From contig CAMOEP010000107.1 of assembly GCA_946612185.1 (NCBI GenBank), positions 1 to 7,337 on the forward strand: DNA of 7,337 bases, in the 5' to 3' direction. Of this stretch, positions 1 to 5,430 are shown piece after piece. The position numbers were made by a program, and so were the translations under genes. The notes under the pieces are model-generated. The model was not told the DNA's origin. It searched no databases and saw only the letters and a list, made by a program, of their open reading frames with translations. Source of the DNA: an uncultured Ruminococcus sp. GTDB taxonomy: Bacteria; Bacillota; Clostridia; Oscillospirales; Ruminococcaceae. Numbering within the stretch: the first letter of the stretch is position 1; each line of letters starts with the position of its first letter.

Positions 1-11
1 AGTTTTAGGAA

Positions 12-52
12 GGGGGCTTGGGGGATAACCCTTTTTCAAAAGGGTTTCCCCC
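12..52. repeat. G/C-run palindrome, possible REP-like element or bidirectional terminator
   Basis: Five G at 20-24 pair with five C at 48-52, A25 and AACCC (27-31) pair with GGGTTT (42-47), and TTTT (32-35) pairs with AAAA (38-41). T26 is bulged and the tip is very tight. A second run of five G at 12-16 could replace 20-24 in pairing with the C run. The stem lies about 30 bases beyond the degV-like stop codon, where a terminator or mRNA-stabilising hairpin would sit. No T-tract follows it on either strand, so it is not a textbook intrinsic terminator. From memory, similar GGGGGCTTGGGGG-type palindromes are dispersed in Ruminococcus-like genomes, so a repeat family is likely; this could not be searched. 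The element may extend past the window edge. Confidence 0.65.
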
Positions 53-80
53 AATGAATGACCGTAAAACCAGCCGATAG

Positions 81-953
81 TTACTTATTCTTACGTCTTA
101 CGAGGACGGCGACGATATCCGGGCCGATATTAGCAGCGACTACAGCGCCGATGGGGTTATACATTTCAGCCTTTCTGCCGGTGCGCTTTATGAGTTCCTT
201 TTCCACCTCTTTAGCGAGTGTGTCGTCCCTGCCGTGAACCATTATATAAGGAGTCTGGGGAGTCATATTTTTCTCGACGCACTCCACCAGCTTGGAAACG
301 ATATTCTTCTCGCCACGGATCTTATCGACAGTTTCGGTAGTACCGTCTGCAAAGAGTATGATAGGCTTCAGACCCAGCAGTTCGCCTGCGAAAGCCTTTG
401 CAGCGGAGATACGTCCGGACTTTCTTGCGTACTTGAGGTTATAGGGAACGGCATAGATACCACAGACATTGAACCAGTCCTCAAGGTAAGCCACGATCTC
501 CTCAGCCTCAGCGCCCTTGCGTATTTTCTTGACAGCTTCCATAATGGGGTAGCCGTAGAAAATGGTATAGCATCTTGAATCAAGGTTGAAGATACGGATC
601 TTATCCTTAGCGTCGGGGTTATTCTCGAAGAAGTCGTTCTTAGCCAGGACAGCGTTATTGAAAGTGCCAGAGCCCTGGGAATTTATCGACACGGTGATGA
701 TATCGGTATAACCCTGCTCGAAAAGCTCCTTGTAGTTCTCCTCGAAGGTCACGGGAGTTATCTGGGCGTGCTTGGGTATCTCGTCGCTTTTCTGCATCAT
801 TTCGTATACTTCCTGAGTGGACTTGTCGAATATTTCACGGTAAGTCTCGCCGCAGAAAGTGATCGTGAACGGGAGAACTCTTATCCCCAGTTCCTCGATG
901 ACTTCTTTTGAAAGGTCGCAGCAGCTATCGGTCATTATCATTATTTTAGACAT
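81..953 (-). CDS. DegV family fatty-acid-binding protein
   Basis: Predicted soluble cytoplasmic DegV protein of 290 residues, the usual family length. DegV proteins bind a fatty acid between two alpha/beta domains and in Firmicutes (FakB) can present it to the kinase FakA; that role is family knowledge, not shown here. Visible hallmarks are TDSCCDL at 8-14, SGTFNNA at 95-101, DSRCYT at 125-130, SGRISAAKAF at 179-188, LKPIIL at 195-200 and a C-terminal PIGAVVAANIGPD at 267-279. The ATG at 953 is chosen because AAGGAG lies about 8 bases upstream; the frame stays open further upstream into trmL, but that extension has no family similarity. The binding site overlaps the trmL stop codon and the gap is only 13 bases, so the two genes are probably co-transcribed. 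One glycine of the usual G-Y-G pattern after DSxxYT is Phe (F132). Which of several DegV paralogues this is cannot be said. Confidence 0.95.
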   Translation of the reverse strand: MSKIMIMTDSCCDLSKEVIEELGIRVLPFTITFCGETYREIFDKSTQEVYEMMQKSDEIPKHAQITPVTFEENYKELFEQGYTDIITVSINSQGSGTFNNAVLAKNDFFENNPDAKDKIRIFNLDSRCYTIFYGYPIMEAVKKIRKGAEAEEIVAYLEDWFNVCGIYAVPYNLKYARKSGRISAAKAFAGELLGLKPIILFADGTTETVDKIRGEKNIVSKLVECVEKNMTPQTPYIMVHGRDDTLAKEVEKELIKRTGRKAEMYNPIGAVVAANIGPDIVAVLVRRKNK

Positions 954-966
954 AGGATCGTCTCCT

Positions 967-1464
967 TTACCAGGTGAATTGAGTAAGTTTTCCCTCACGG
1001 GAGAGGTCTGGGAAGTCCCACTGGCGCAGAACCTCATAAACGGCAATAGCGGCGGAATTTGAAAGGTTCAGGCTTCGCAGATCCGGGCGCATGGGTATTC
1101 TGAGGCAGCAGTCCGGGTTATCGTGCAGGAGGGATTCCGGCAGCCCCTTGTCCTCTCTGCCAAAGACAAGGTAGCAGTTATCCGGGAAATTTTCCTCGCT
1201 GTAGACTTTTCTGCCTTTTGTGGTGAAGTAGTAGAACCTGCCGCCCTGATTACGGCGGAAGAAATCGTCGATACTGTCGTAAACAGTGATGTCGAGCTTG
1301 TCCCAGTAGTCAAGCCCTGCACGTTTCAGGTGCTTGTCGCTTATCTCGAAGCCAAGAGGTTTTACCAGATGCAGCTTAGCACCGGTAACAGCGCAGGTAC
1401 GGGAGATATTCCCGGTATTCTGCGGTATCTGGGGTTCGACCAGAACTATGTTAAGATTATACAT
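967..1464 (-). CDS. trmL: tRNA (cytidine(34)-2'-O)-methyltransferase TrmL (SPOUT family)
   Basis: A 165-residue SPOUT-class methyltransferase, near the usual TrmL length of about 155-160. The family transfers a methyl group from S-adenosylmethionine to the 2'-hydroxyl of the wobble nucleotide 34 in certain leucine tRNAs, acting as a dimer with a C-terminal trefoil knot. All three expected motifs are seen: NIVLVEPQIPQNTGNISRTC at 5-24, the knot motif LVFGREDKGLPE at 99-110, and IPMRPDLRSLNLSNSAAIA at 123-141 followed by YEVLRQ. Compactness and the absence of an extra N-terminal RNA-binding domain favour TrmL over the larger TrmH/RlmB enzymes. The ATG at 1464 is preceded by CTGGAG about 8 bases upstream. 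degV follows after 13 bases on the same strand. Substrate specificity is inferred from family membership only. Confidence 0.95.
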   Translation of the reverse strand: MYNLNIVLVEPQIPQNTGNISRTCAVTGAKLHLVKPLGFEISDKHLKRAGLDYWDKLDITVYDSIDDFFRRNQGGRFYYFTTKGRKVYSEENFPDNCYLVFGREDKGLPESLLHDNPDCCLRIPMRPDLRSLNLSNSAAIAVYEVLRQWDFPDLSREGKLTQFTW

Positions 1465-1487
1465 TTTATAACTCCAGGAATAATTTC

Positions 1488-1493
1488 AGTATA
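1488..1493 (-). promoter_or_regulatory. possible -10 element for trmL-degV
   Basis: On the minus strand TATACT (1493 to 1488) lies about 24 bases before the trmL ATG, which would leave a short leader containing the GGAG binding site. No convincing -35 hexamer is present at 16-18 bases spacing, so this is a weak call. It is made mainly because trmL is the first gene of its group and must start in the 79-base gap that separates it from the divergent small gene. Confidence 0.3.
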
Positions 1494-1511
1494 CAGGCAA
1501 ACCATAACCAT

Positions 1512-1527
1512 AGCCGGCTATCCGGCT
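1512..1527. repeat. short inverted repeat between divergent genes
   Basis: AGCCGG (1512-1517), a four-base spacer and CCGGCT (1522-1527) form a perfect 6-bp inverted repeat. The same stretch also holds the self-complementary 10-mer TAGCCGGCTA at 1511-1520. It lies just upstream of the binding site of the small plus-strand gene and upstream of the trmL start. It could be an operator or simply a chance G/C-rich palindrome; no T-tract follows, so it is not a terminator. Confidence 0.35.
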
Positions 1528-1543
1528 GAAAGGAAGTGAGACT

Positions 1544-1723
1544 ATGACAGTAAAGTCAGCCGTTACCGGGATTGCAGCAGGTGCAGCCCTGGGATTTGCC
1601 TGCTATGCCGCCGCATCAGCAGCATCAAAGCCCCTTAAAAAGATGAGCATAAAGAAAGACGCAGACAGGACGCTCAAAGCTGCCGGAGCGCTTATGAGCG
1701 ATATCAAATCATTTCTCGCCTGA
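1544..1723 (+). CDS. small hydrophobic-N-terminus protein (59 aa), YtxH-like in style
   Basis: An open frame of 59 residues, the only plausible gene on the plus strand. Support: a strong Shine-Dalgarno AAGGAAGTGAG at 1530-1540 directly before the ATG, and a sensible protein layout. Residues 6-28 are Ala/Gly-rich and hydrophobic (AVTGIAAGAALGFACYAAAS), fitting one membrane segment or a glycine-zipper-like helix. It is followed by a basic patch (KPLKKMSIKK, 29-38) and an amphipathic tail (DADRTLKAAGALMSDIKSFL, 39-58). This resembles small YtxH-like or unnamed membrane-anchored proteins of Clostridia by layout only; no function is recognised. The basic residues suggest the tail is cytoplasmic. 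Its last 15 bases overlap the 3' end of ruvX on the opposite strand. No good promoter or terminator was found, so transcription is unproven. Confidence 0.72.
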   Translation: MTVKSAVTGIAAGAALGFACYAAASAASKPLKKMSIKKDADRTLKAAGALMSDIKSFLA

Positions 1724-2134
1724 TGATTTTCTGTACCCCAGATAACTTTCAAGGATAATAGTTGCGGCAACAGCGTCCACAACAGCCTTGCGTTTTTTTC
1801 CACGGGTATTAGTGTCATTCAGGTAGCCGTGGGCGGATACGGTGGTATTCCGCTCGTCCCACAGCTTAACGGTGATACCGGTGAGCGCCTCAAGTTTTTC
1901 AGCGAAAAGCTGGCATTTTTCAGCACGCTCACCGATAGTGCCGTTCATATTCTTCGGGTAACCCACAACGATGAGTTCCGCCCGGAGTTCCTTAGCTTTT
2001 TCGGCGGTCTTAGCAATGCACTGGTCGAAGTCCTTTTCAGCGATGACGCACACAGGGCTTGCCATAAGTTCACTTTTACCGCAGGAGGCGATACCAGTCC
2101 TTGCGTCACCGAAGTCAACAGCCATAATTATCAT
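1709..2134 (-). CDS. ruvX: RuvX/YqgF putative pre-16S rRNA nuclease (Holliday junction resolvase-like)
   Basis: A 141-residue RNase H-fold protein of the YqgF/RuvX family (usual length about 138-150). Members are implicated in maturation of the 5' end of 16S rRNA, and some cleave Holliday junctions in vitro. The catalytic set is intact: AVDFGDARTGIA at 5-16 with Asp7, VVGYPKNMNG at 56-65, LWDERNTT at 91-98 with Asp93 and Glu94, and KKRKAVVDAVAATIILESYL at 113-132 with Asp120. The ATG at 2134 is preceded by AAGAGG about 8 bases upstream; an internal Met at residue 4 is a less likely start. It follows pyrD by 12 bases and is probably the last gene of the pyr transcript. No terminator is visible after it, and the downstream sequence runs antisense through the small plus-strand gene. 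Confidence 0.97.
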   Translation of the reverse strand: MIIMAVDFGDARTGIASCGKSELMASPVCVIAEKDFDQCIAKTAEKAKELRAELIVVGYPKNMNGTIGERAEKCQLFAEKLEALTGITVKLWDERNTTVSAHGYLNDTNTRGKKRKAVVDAVAATIILESYLGYRKSSGEK

Positions 2135-2146
2135 GATACATACCTC

Positions 2147-3058
2147 TTACCAGGGCTTGACAGCGCCGATGATGTCCCTGACGGAGGATATGCCCTTGCT
2201 GTCGAGGAACTGGTTCATTTCGTCAATTATCTTTACCGGAGCGAAGGGGTCAGTGAATATAGCAGCGCCAACCTGTACAGCCGATGCGCCAGCCATCATA
2301 AGCTCAATAGCGTCCTTGCCGCTGGAAACGCCGCCCATTCCGATAACGGGTATCTTAACAGCGTTAGCCACCTGCCAGACCATTCTTACGGCAACAGGGA
2401 ACACAGCCGGGCCGCTCATTCCGCCTACGTTATTGCGGAGAATTGGTCTGCCGGTATTGATATCTATACGCATACCCAGCAGGGTATTGATAAGGGAAAC
2501 AGCGTCAGCGCCAGCGTCCTCAACGCTTTTTGCGATGTCAGTAATGCTGGTAACATTAGGTGAGAGTTTCACCACCAGCGGTTTTGAAGTAGCCTTACGG
2601 ACTTTCCGTGTTACCTCAGCCGCCATAGCGCAGTCAGTACCGAAAGCAGCGCCGCCCTGTTTTACGTTAGGACATGAGATGTTCAGCTCTATCATGTGAA
2701 CGTCGGTATCTTCAAGCTTTGCCGCTACCTCAGCACATTCCTCCGGGGTAGAACCGGCGATATTTGCGAGTATAGTAAGGTCTTTAGTGAGCAGGTATGG
2801 CAGTTCACTTTCGATGAAGTGGTCGATACCTGGGTTTTGCAGTCCCACGGAATTGAGCATACCGGAGGGAGTCTCAGCGATACGGGGAGCGAGGTTTCCG
2901 GTGCGGCGGCGTAGGGTAGTACCCTTAGTTGCGATCCCGCCAAGCTTATTCAGGGGGAACAGTTCCTCATATTCTCTGCCGTAGCCGAAAACGCCGGACG
3001 CAGGGATTATGGGGTTTTTGAAGTCAACACCGCATATATTTACAGACAGATCAGCCAT
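2147..3058 (-). CDS. pyrD: dihydroorotate dehydrogenase B, catalytic subunit (PyrD/PyrDB)
   Basis: A 303-residue FMN-containing TIM-barrel subunit of class 1B dihydroorotate dehydrogenase, which oxidises dihydroorotate to orotate in the fourth step of pyrimidine synthesis. It passes electrons through PyrK to NAD+ in the cytoplasm. Visible family signatures are NPIIPASGVFGYG at 15-27, TKGTT at 44-48 with a conserved Lys, the active-site motif ELNISCPNVKQGG at 124-136 with Cys129 as the class 1 catalytic base, VVKLSPN at 162-168, NTGRPILRNNVGGMSGP at 201-217, and the FMN phosphate loop PVIGMGGVSSGKDA at 237-250. A Cys rather than Ser at the base position, together with an adjacent pyrK, marks class 1B. 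The ATG at 3058 overlaps the pyrK stop by one base (TAATG), implying translational coupling. An in-frame TTG two codons earlier sits too close to the Shine-Dalgarno sequence. Confidence 0.98.
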   Translation of the reverse strand: MADLSVNICGVDFKNPIIPASGVFGYGREYEELFPLNKLGGIATKGTTLRRRTGNLAPRIAETPSGMLNSVGLQNPGIDHFIESELPYLLTKDLTILANIAGSTPEECAEVAAKLEDTDVHMIELNISCPNVKQGGAAFGTDCAMAAEVTRKVRKATSKPLVVKLSPNVTSITDIAKSVEDAGADAVSLINTLLGMRIDINTGRPILRNNVGGMSGPAVFPVAVRMVWQVANAVKIPVIGMGGVSSGKDAIELMMAGASAVQVGAAIFTDPFAPVKIIDEMNQFLDSKGISSVRDIIGAVKPW

Positions 3059-3828
3059 TACCAAAGCACCTCCTCAGCATTGAATACAGGGCCGTCCTTG
3101 CAGACGTGAGCGAAGTATTCCTCATCATTGCGCTGTGTTCTGCAAGCGCAGCCCAGACACGCACCTATTCCGCAAGCCATACGTTCCTCAAGGGAGATCT
3201 GGCAGAATACGCCTTTTTCCTTGCAGGCGGCTGCAACGTTTTTCAGCATAGGCATAGGGCCGCAGGCATAAACAGCGTCCACGCCGCCCTTTTCAAGTAT
3301 CTCGGAAAGGGGAGTGGTGACAAAGCCGTGGATACCGGCAGAACCGTCGTCGGTGCAGAGGATAGTCTCAGCGCCGGTATTGCGGAAGTCCTCCTGGAGG
3401 ATAACTGCCTGAGCGTTGCGGAAGCCGGATATAGCACTTGCTCTCTCTCCGTAGAACTGGGCAAGGGGGAGCATGGGAGGAGTACCGATACCGCCTCCTA
3501 CCAGTATAACTTTTTTGAAGCTGTCATCGAGTTTGAAGCCGTGACCGAGGGGAGCGAGCATATCAATGAGGTCGCCCTTGTTAAGTTCAGCGATCTTTGC
3601 AGTACCCTCACCTCTGACCTCGAATACAATACGCAGAGTACCCTTTTCCTTATTGATGCCGCAGATGGAAATGGGTCTGCGCAGGGTAAATCCGCAGGCA
3701 CGGATATGGACGAACTGTCCGGCAGCGGCAGCCTGAGCCACTTCCGGGCAGTTTATCTCGAAGCTGTATATCTCCTTGGCAACAGCCGTTTTGGAGGCAA
3801 TTATGAATTGTCCCTGGGTGTATTTCAT
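3058..3828 (-). CDS. pyrK: dihydroorotate dehydrogenase B, electron transfer subunit (PyrK)
   Basis: A 256-residue ferredoxin-NADP reductase-like subunit that carries FAD and a [2Fe-2S] cluster and shuttles electrons from PyrD to NAD+. The FAD domain shows TLRRPISICGI (48-58) with the RxxS flavin motif, and GEGTAKIAELNKGD (73-86). The NAD domain shows VILVGGGIGTPPMLPLA (107-123) and VYACGPMPMLKNV (186-198). The cluster is bound by the C-terminal EERMACGIGACLGCACR region with Cys219, Cys224 and Cys227, plus Cys243 in HVCKDGPVF. All key residues are present and the length matches typical PyrK. The ATG at 3828 is chosen because AAAGGAA precedes it. A longer version from ATG at 3858, coupled to the stop of the preceding LRR gene (TGATG), would add ten residues with no family similarity and has no Shine-Dalgarno sequence. 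Confidence 0.97.
   Translation of the reverse strand: MKYTQGQFIIASKTAVAKEIYSFEINCPEVAQAAAAGQFVHIRACGFTLRRPISICGINKEKGTLRIVFEVRGEGTAKIAELNKGDLIDMLAPLGHGFKLDDSFKKVILVGGGIGTPPMLPLAQFYGERASAISGFRNAQAVILQEDFRNTGAETILCTDDGSAGIHGFVTTPLSEILEKGGVDAVYACGPMPMLKNVAAACKEKGVFCQISLEERMACGIGACLGCACRTQRNDEEYFAHVCKDGPVFNAEEVLW
3069..3074 (-). promoter_or_regulatory. pyrD ribosome binding site (decides start)
   Basis: Perfect AGGAGG on the minus strand, inside the 3' end of pyrK. It lies 10 bases before the ATG at 3058 but only 4 bases before the in-frame TTG at 3064. The spacing favours the ATG and a 303-residue PyrD. Confidence 0.8.
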
Positions 3829-3833
3829 AAGTG

Positions 3834-3840
3834 TTCCTTT
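3834..3840 (-). promoter_or_regulatory. pyrK ribosome binding site (decides start)
   Basis: AAAGGAA on the minus strand, ending 5 bases before the ATG at 3828. It supports this start over the ATG at 3858, which has no purine-rich site ahead of it. Confidence 0.7.
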
Positions 3841-3842
3841 CT

Positions 3843-3856
3843 GCCGGAGAACCGGC
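3843..3856 (-). repeat. small hairpin between LRR gene and pyrK
   Basis: GCCGG (3843-3847), a four-base loop and CCGGC (3852-3856) form a perfect 5-bp stem in the 29-base gap between the last LRR gene and pyrK. It ends just upstream of the pyrK binding site and would be just within the longer pyrK reading frame. There is no T-tract, so it is not a terminator. It may affect pyrK translation or processing of the transcript, or be coincidence. Confidence 0.4.
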
Positions 3857-3857
3857 A

Positions 3858-4700
3858 TCAGTTATAGTCTTTTGGTCTGCCGCAGTCCTTGCACTTTTTG
3901 GTGAAGAATCCCTTGAACTCTCCTCCGCAGCACAAGCAGCGATTCTGGCGAAGTCTGTCCCTTACATCGTCGCAGCAATTCGGGTACAGGCTCAGGTAAT
4001 TCCACTCGATGCGGACGGTATTGTCACAGCAGTCGAATATCCTGTCCGGAAGCGCACGGATACTTTTTCCTATGCGGATATAGGAAAGGTTCATGCAGCC
4101 TGAAAACGCCTCCGGGTGGAGAGCGATAAGCCGGTCAGTCTGTTCCGCTTCGGTATTCAACTCCAGAGAAGTAAGGTTGGTGCAGCCGCCGAAAGCGCCG
4201 TTTTCGATGCAGTATTTTGACTTTACGTTATTTGCTATCATATCCATGACAGTACCGAGAACGCCCTTTTGCTGGGCATCTCGCTGGAATTTATCCACAG
4301 TTTCCAGTATACTTTTTCCGGTCGTTGATTTCTGGAAGTTATTGGAAAATCCTATTCTGGGAATGATAACAGTTCTCAGACCGGTGCAGCCGAGAAAGGC
4401 GTATTCACCGATAGAGGAAACGCTTTCCGGCATTATGACCATAGTAATGTTCTTGTTGTTTTCAAAAGCGTGGTTGCCGATACGGACGATATTATCCGGG
4501 ATAAAGACCTCCTCGGCAGAACCGTGGTATTTGGTAAGTATACCGTTTGCACTGACAAACTCCTGGTTTGCCCCGGAACGGTTCACGGCGTAGCTTACGT
4601 TAAAGACGCTGCCGCAGCGCTGGCATTTCCAGTTAAGCTTAGAATCATCTATAGTAAGCTCCTCGCCGCAGTCAGGGCATTTGACCTGAACAAATGGCAT
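3858..4700 (-). CDS. zinc ribbon / BspA-type LRR / zinc ribbon protein, third of three paralogues
   Basis: A 280-residue protein of unknown function with no signal peptide or membrane segment, so probably cytoplasmic. Domains in order: an N-terminal zinc ribbon (Cys8, Cys11, Cys26, Cys29, with Trp24 before the second pair); BspA-type leucine-rich repeats at about 64-115 (pattern FIPDNIVRIGNHAFENN and SIGEYAFLGCTGL); a non-repeat, probably helical insert at about 116-165; further repeats at about 166-235 (NGAFGGCTNLTSLEL, PEAFSGCMNLSYIRI); a short CCDDVRDRLRQ helix at 242-252; and a C-terminal ribbon (Cys255, Cys258, Cys270, Cys273). The ATG at 4700 has AAAGGGGG about 7 bases upstream, overlapping the stop of the preceding paralogue. 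The LRR fold and ribbons suggest a binding or scaffold role, but the partner is unknown. It lies directly upstream of pyrK with room only for a 29-base gap. Confidence 0.92.
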   Translation of the reverse strand: MPFVQVKCPDCGEELTIDDSKLNWKCQRCGSVFNVSYAVNRSGANQEFVSANGILTKYHGSAEEVFIPDNIVRIGNHAFENNKNITMVIMPESVSSIGEYAFLGCTGLRTVIIPRIGFSNNFQKSTTGKSILETVDKFQRDAQQKGVLGTVMDMIANNVKSKYCIENGAFGGCTNLTSLELNTEAEQTDRLIALHPEAFSGCMNLSYIRIGKSIRALPDRIFDCCDNTVRIEWNYLSLYPNCCDDVRDRLRQNRCLCCGGEFKGFFTKKCKDCGRPKDYN

Positions 4701-4713
4701 TTATTGACCCCCT

Positions 4714-5427
4714 TTACTCTCCCTCTCCGCATATAGTACATTTTCTGCGGAATAGTCCCGATATTTCGCCGCCGCAGAATGGGCAAAGCCCTGCCTGGGT
4801 ACGGCGCATGACAACATCACAGCAGCGGGGGTCGTCCCGGAGATTCTTCCAGGATACCACCACATCTTCACCGCAGCCGTCGAATACCCCATTCGGGAAC
4901 GAGCGGATACTTCCGCTGACTGAGATGCTGATAAGTCCCTTGCAGCCGGCGAAGGCGCTGTCACCAACCGCCGCCCGTGGGACGGAATTCACACCAGCGG
5001 GTATATGAACAGAGGTAAGCCCGGTGCAGTCCTTGAAAGCATATTTTCCGATACGCCGCAGACTTTCCGGGAATATTATAGTTTCCAGACCCTTGCAGCC
5101 GAGGAAAGCACGGTCACCGATATACTTCAGTCCCTCCGGAAGATTCACGGAGGTGATATCAGTTCTCCCGGAAAAAACATCGTCCCCTATGGAAACGATG
5201 CCCTCCGGGATATCAACTTCTTCTCCGCTGCAGCAGCACCGCAGAAGCTTGTCCCCGCTGATAACAAAGCCGCTTTCCCTTGCCTGGGCTTCCTCAATAT
5301 TTTTACGGCGCAGTTCAAGTGCGGAAGCGGTTATAAAAGGCTTGCCGCACTTACTGCACAGTCCGGCGCAGCAGTTCTCGCTGACGGAGAACACGAATCC
5401 GCAGACCGGGCATTGAATTTCCGGCAT
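4714..5427 (-). CDS. zinc ribbon / BspA-type LRR / zinc ribbon protein, second of three paralogues
   Basis: A 237-residue protein of unknown function, predicted soluble. It starts with a zinc ribbon (CPVC at 6-9, CSKC at 24-27, plus an extra CC at 19-20). A short charged helix follows (about 37-52), then BspA-type repeats at about 70-185: VDIPEGIVSIGDDVFSG, VNLPEGLKYIGDRAFLGCKG, IFPESLRRIGKYAFKDCTG, and VGDSAFAGCKGLISISV. A WKNLRDDPRCCDVVMRR segment (193-209) corresponds to one in the downstream paralogue, and a C-terminal ribbon closes the chain (Cys215, Cys218, Cys230, Cys233). The repeats are more regular than in the other two, with no insert. The ATG at 5427 begins 3 bases after the preceding stop and has only a weak AAGAAG about 12 bases upstream, so its translation probably depends on coupling to the gene before it. 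Confidence 0.92.
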   Translation of the reverse strand: MPEIQCPVCGFVFSVSENCCAGLCSKCGKPFITASALELRRKNIEEAQARESGFVISGDKLLRCCCSGEEVDIPEGIVSIGDDVFSGRTDITSVNLPEGLKYIGDRAFLGCKGLETIIFPESLRRIGKYAFKDCTGLTSVHIPAGVNSVPRAAVGDSAFAGCKGLISISVSGSIRSFPNGVFDGCGEDVVVSWKNLRDDPRCCDVVMRRTQAGLCPFCGGEISGLFRRKCTICGEGE

Positions 5428-5430
5428 ATA

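Noticed and set aside
954..1046. N-terminal extension of the DegV-like protein by 31 residues
   Set aside because: The extension lies inside trmL coding sequence, has no DegV similarity, and the ATG at 953 has a proper binding site.
1671..1690. CGCTC/GAGCG inverted repeat as a terminator for ruvX
   Set aside because: It lies inside the small plus-strand gene, has a long loop and no adjacent T-tract on the minus strand.
1829..2699. Two plus-strand frames of about 240 codons over ruvX and pyrD
   Set aside because: Shadows in other frames of clearly recognised genes; no family signature in either.
3106..3867. Plus-strand frame of 253 codons across pyrK
   Set aside because: Shadow of pyrK, whose FAD, NAD and iron-sulfur motifs are complete on the minus strand.
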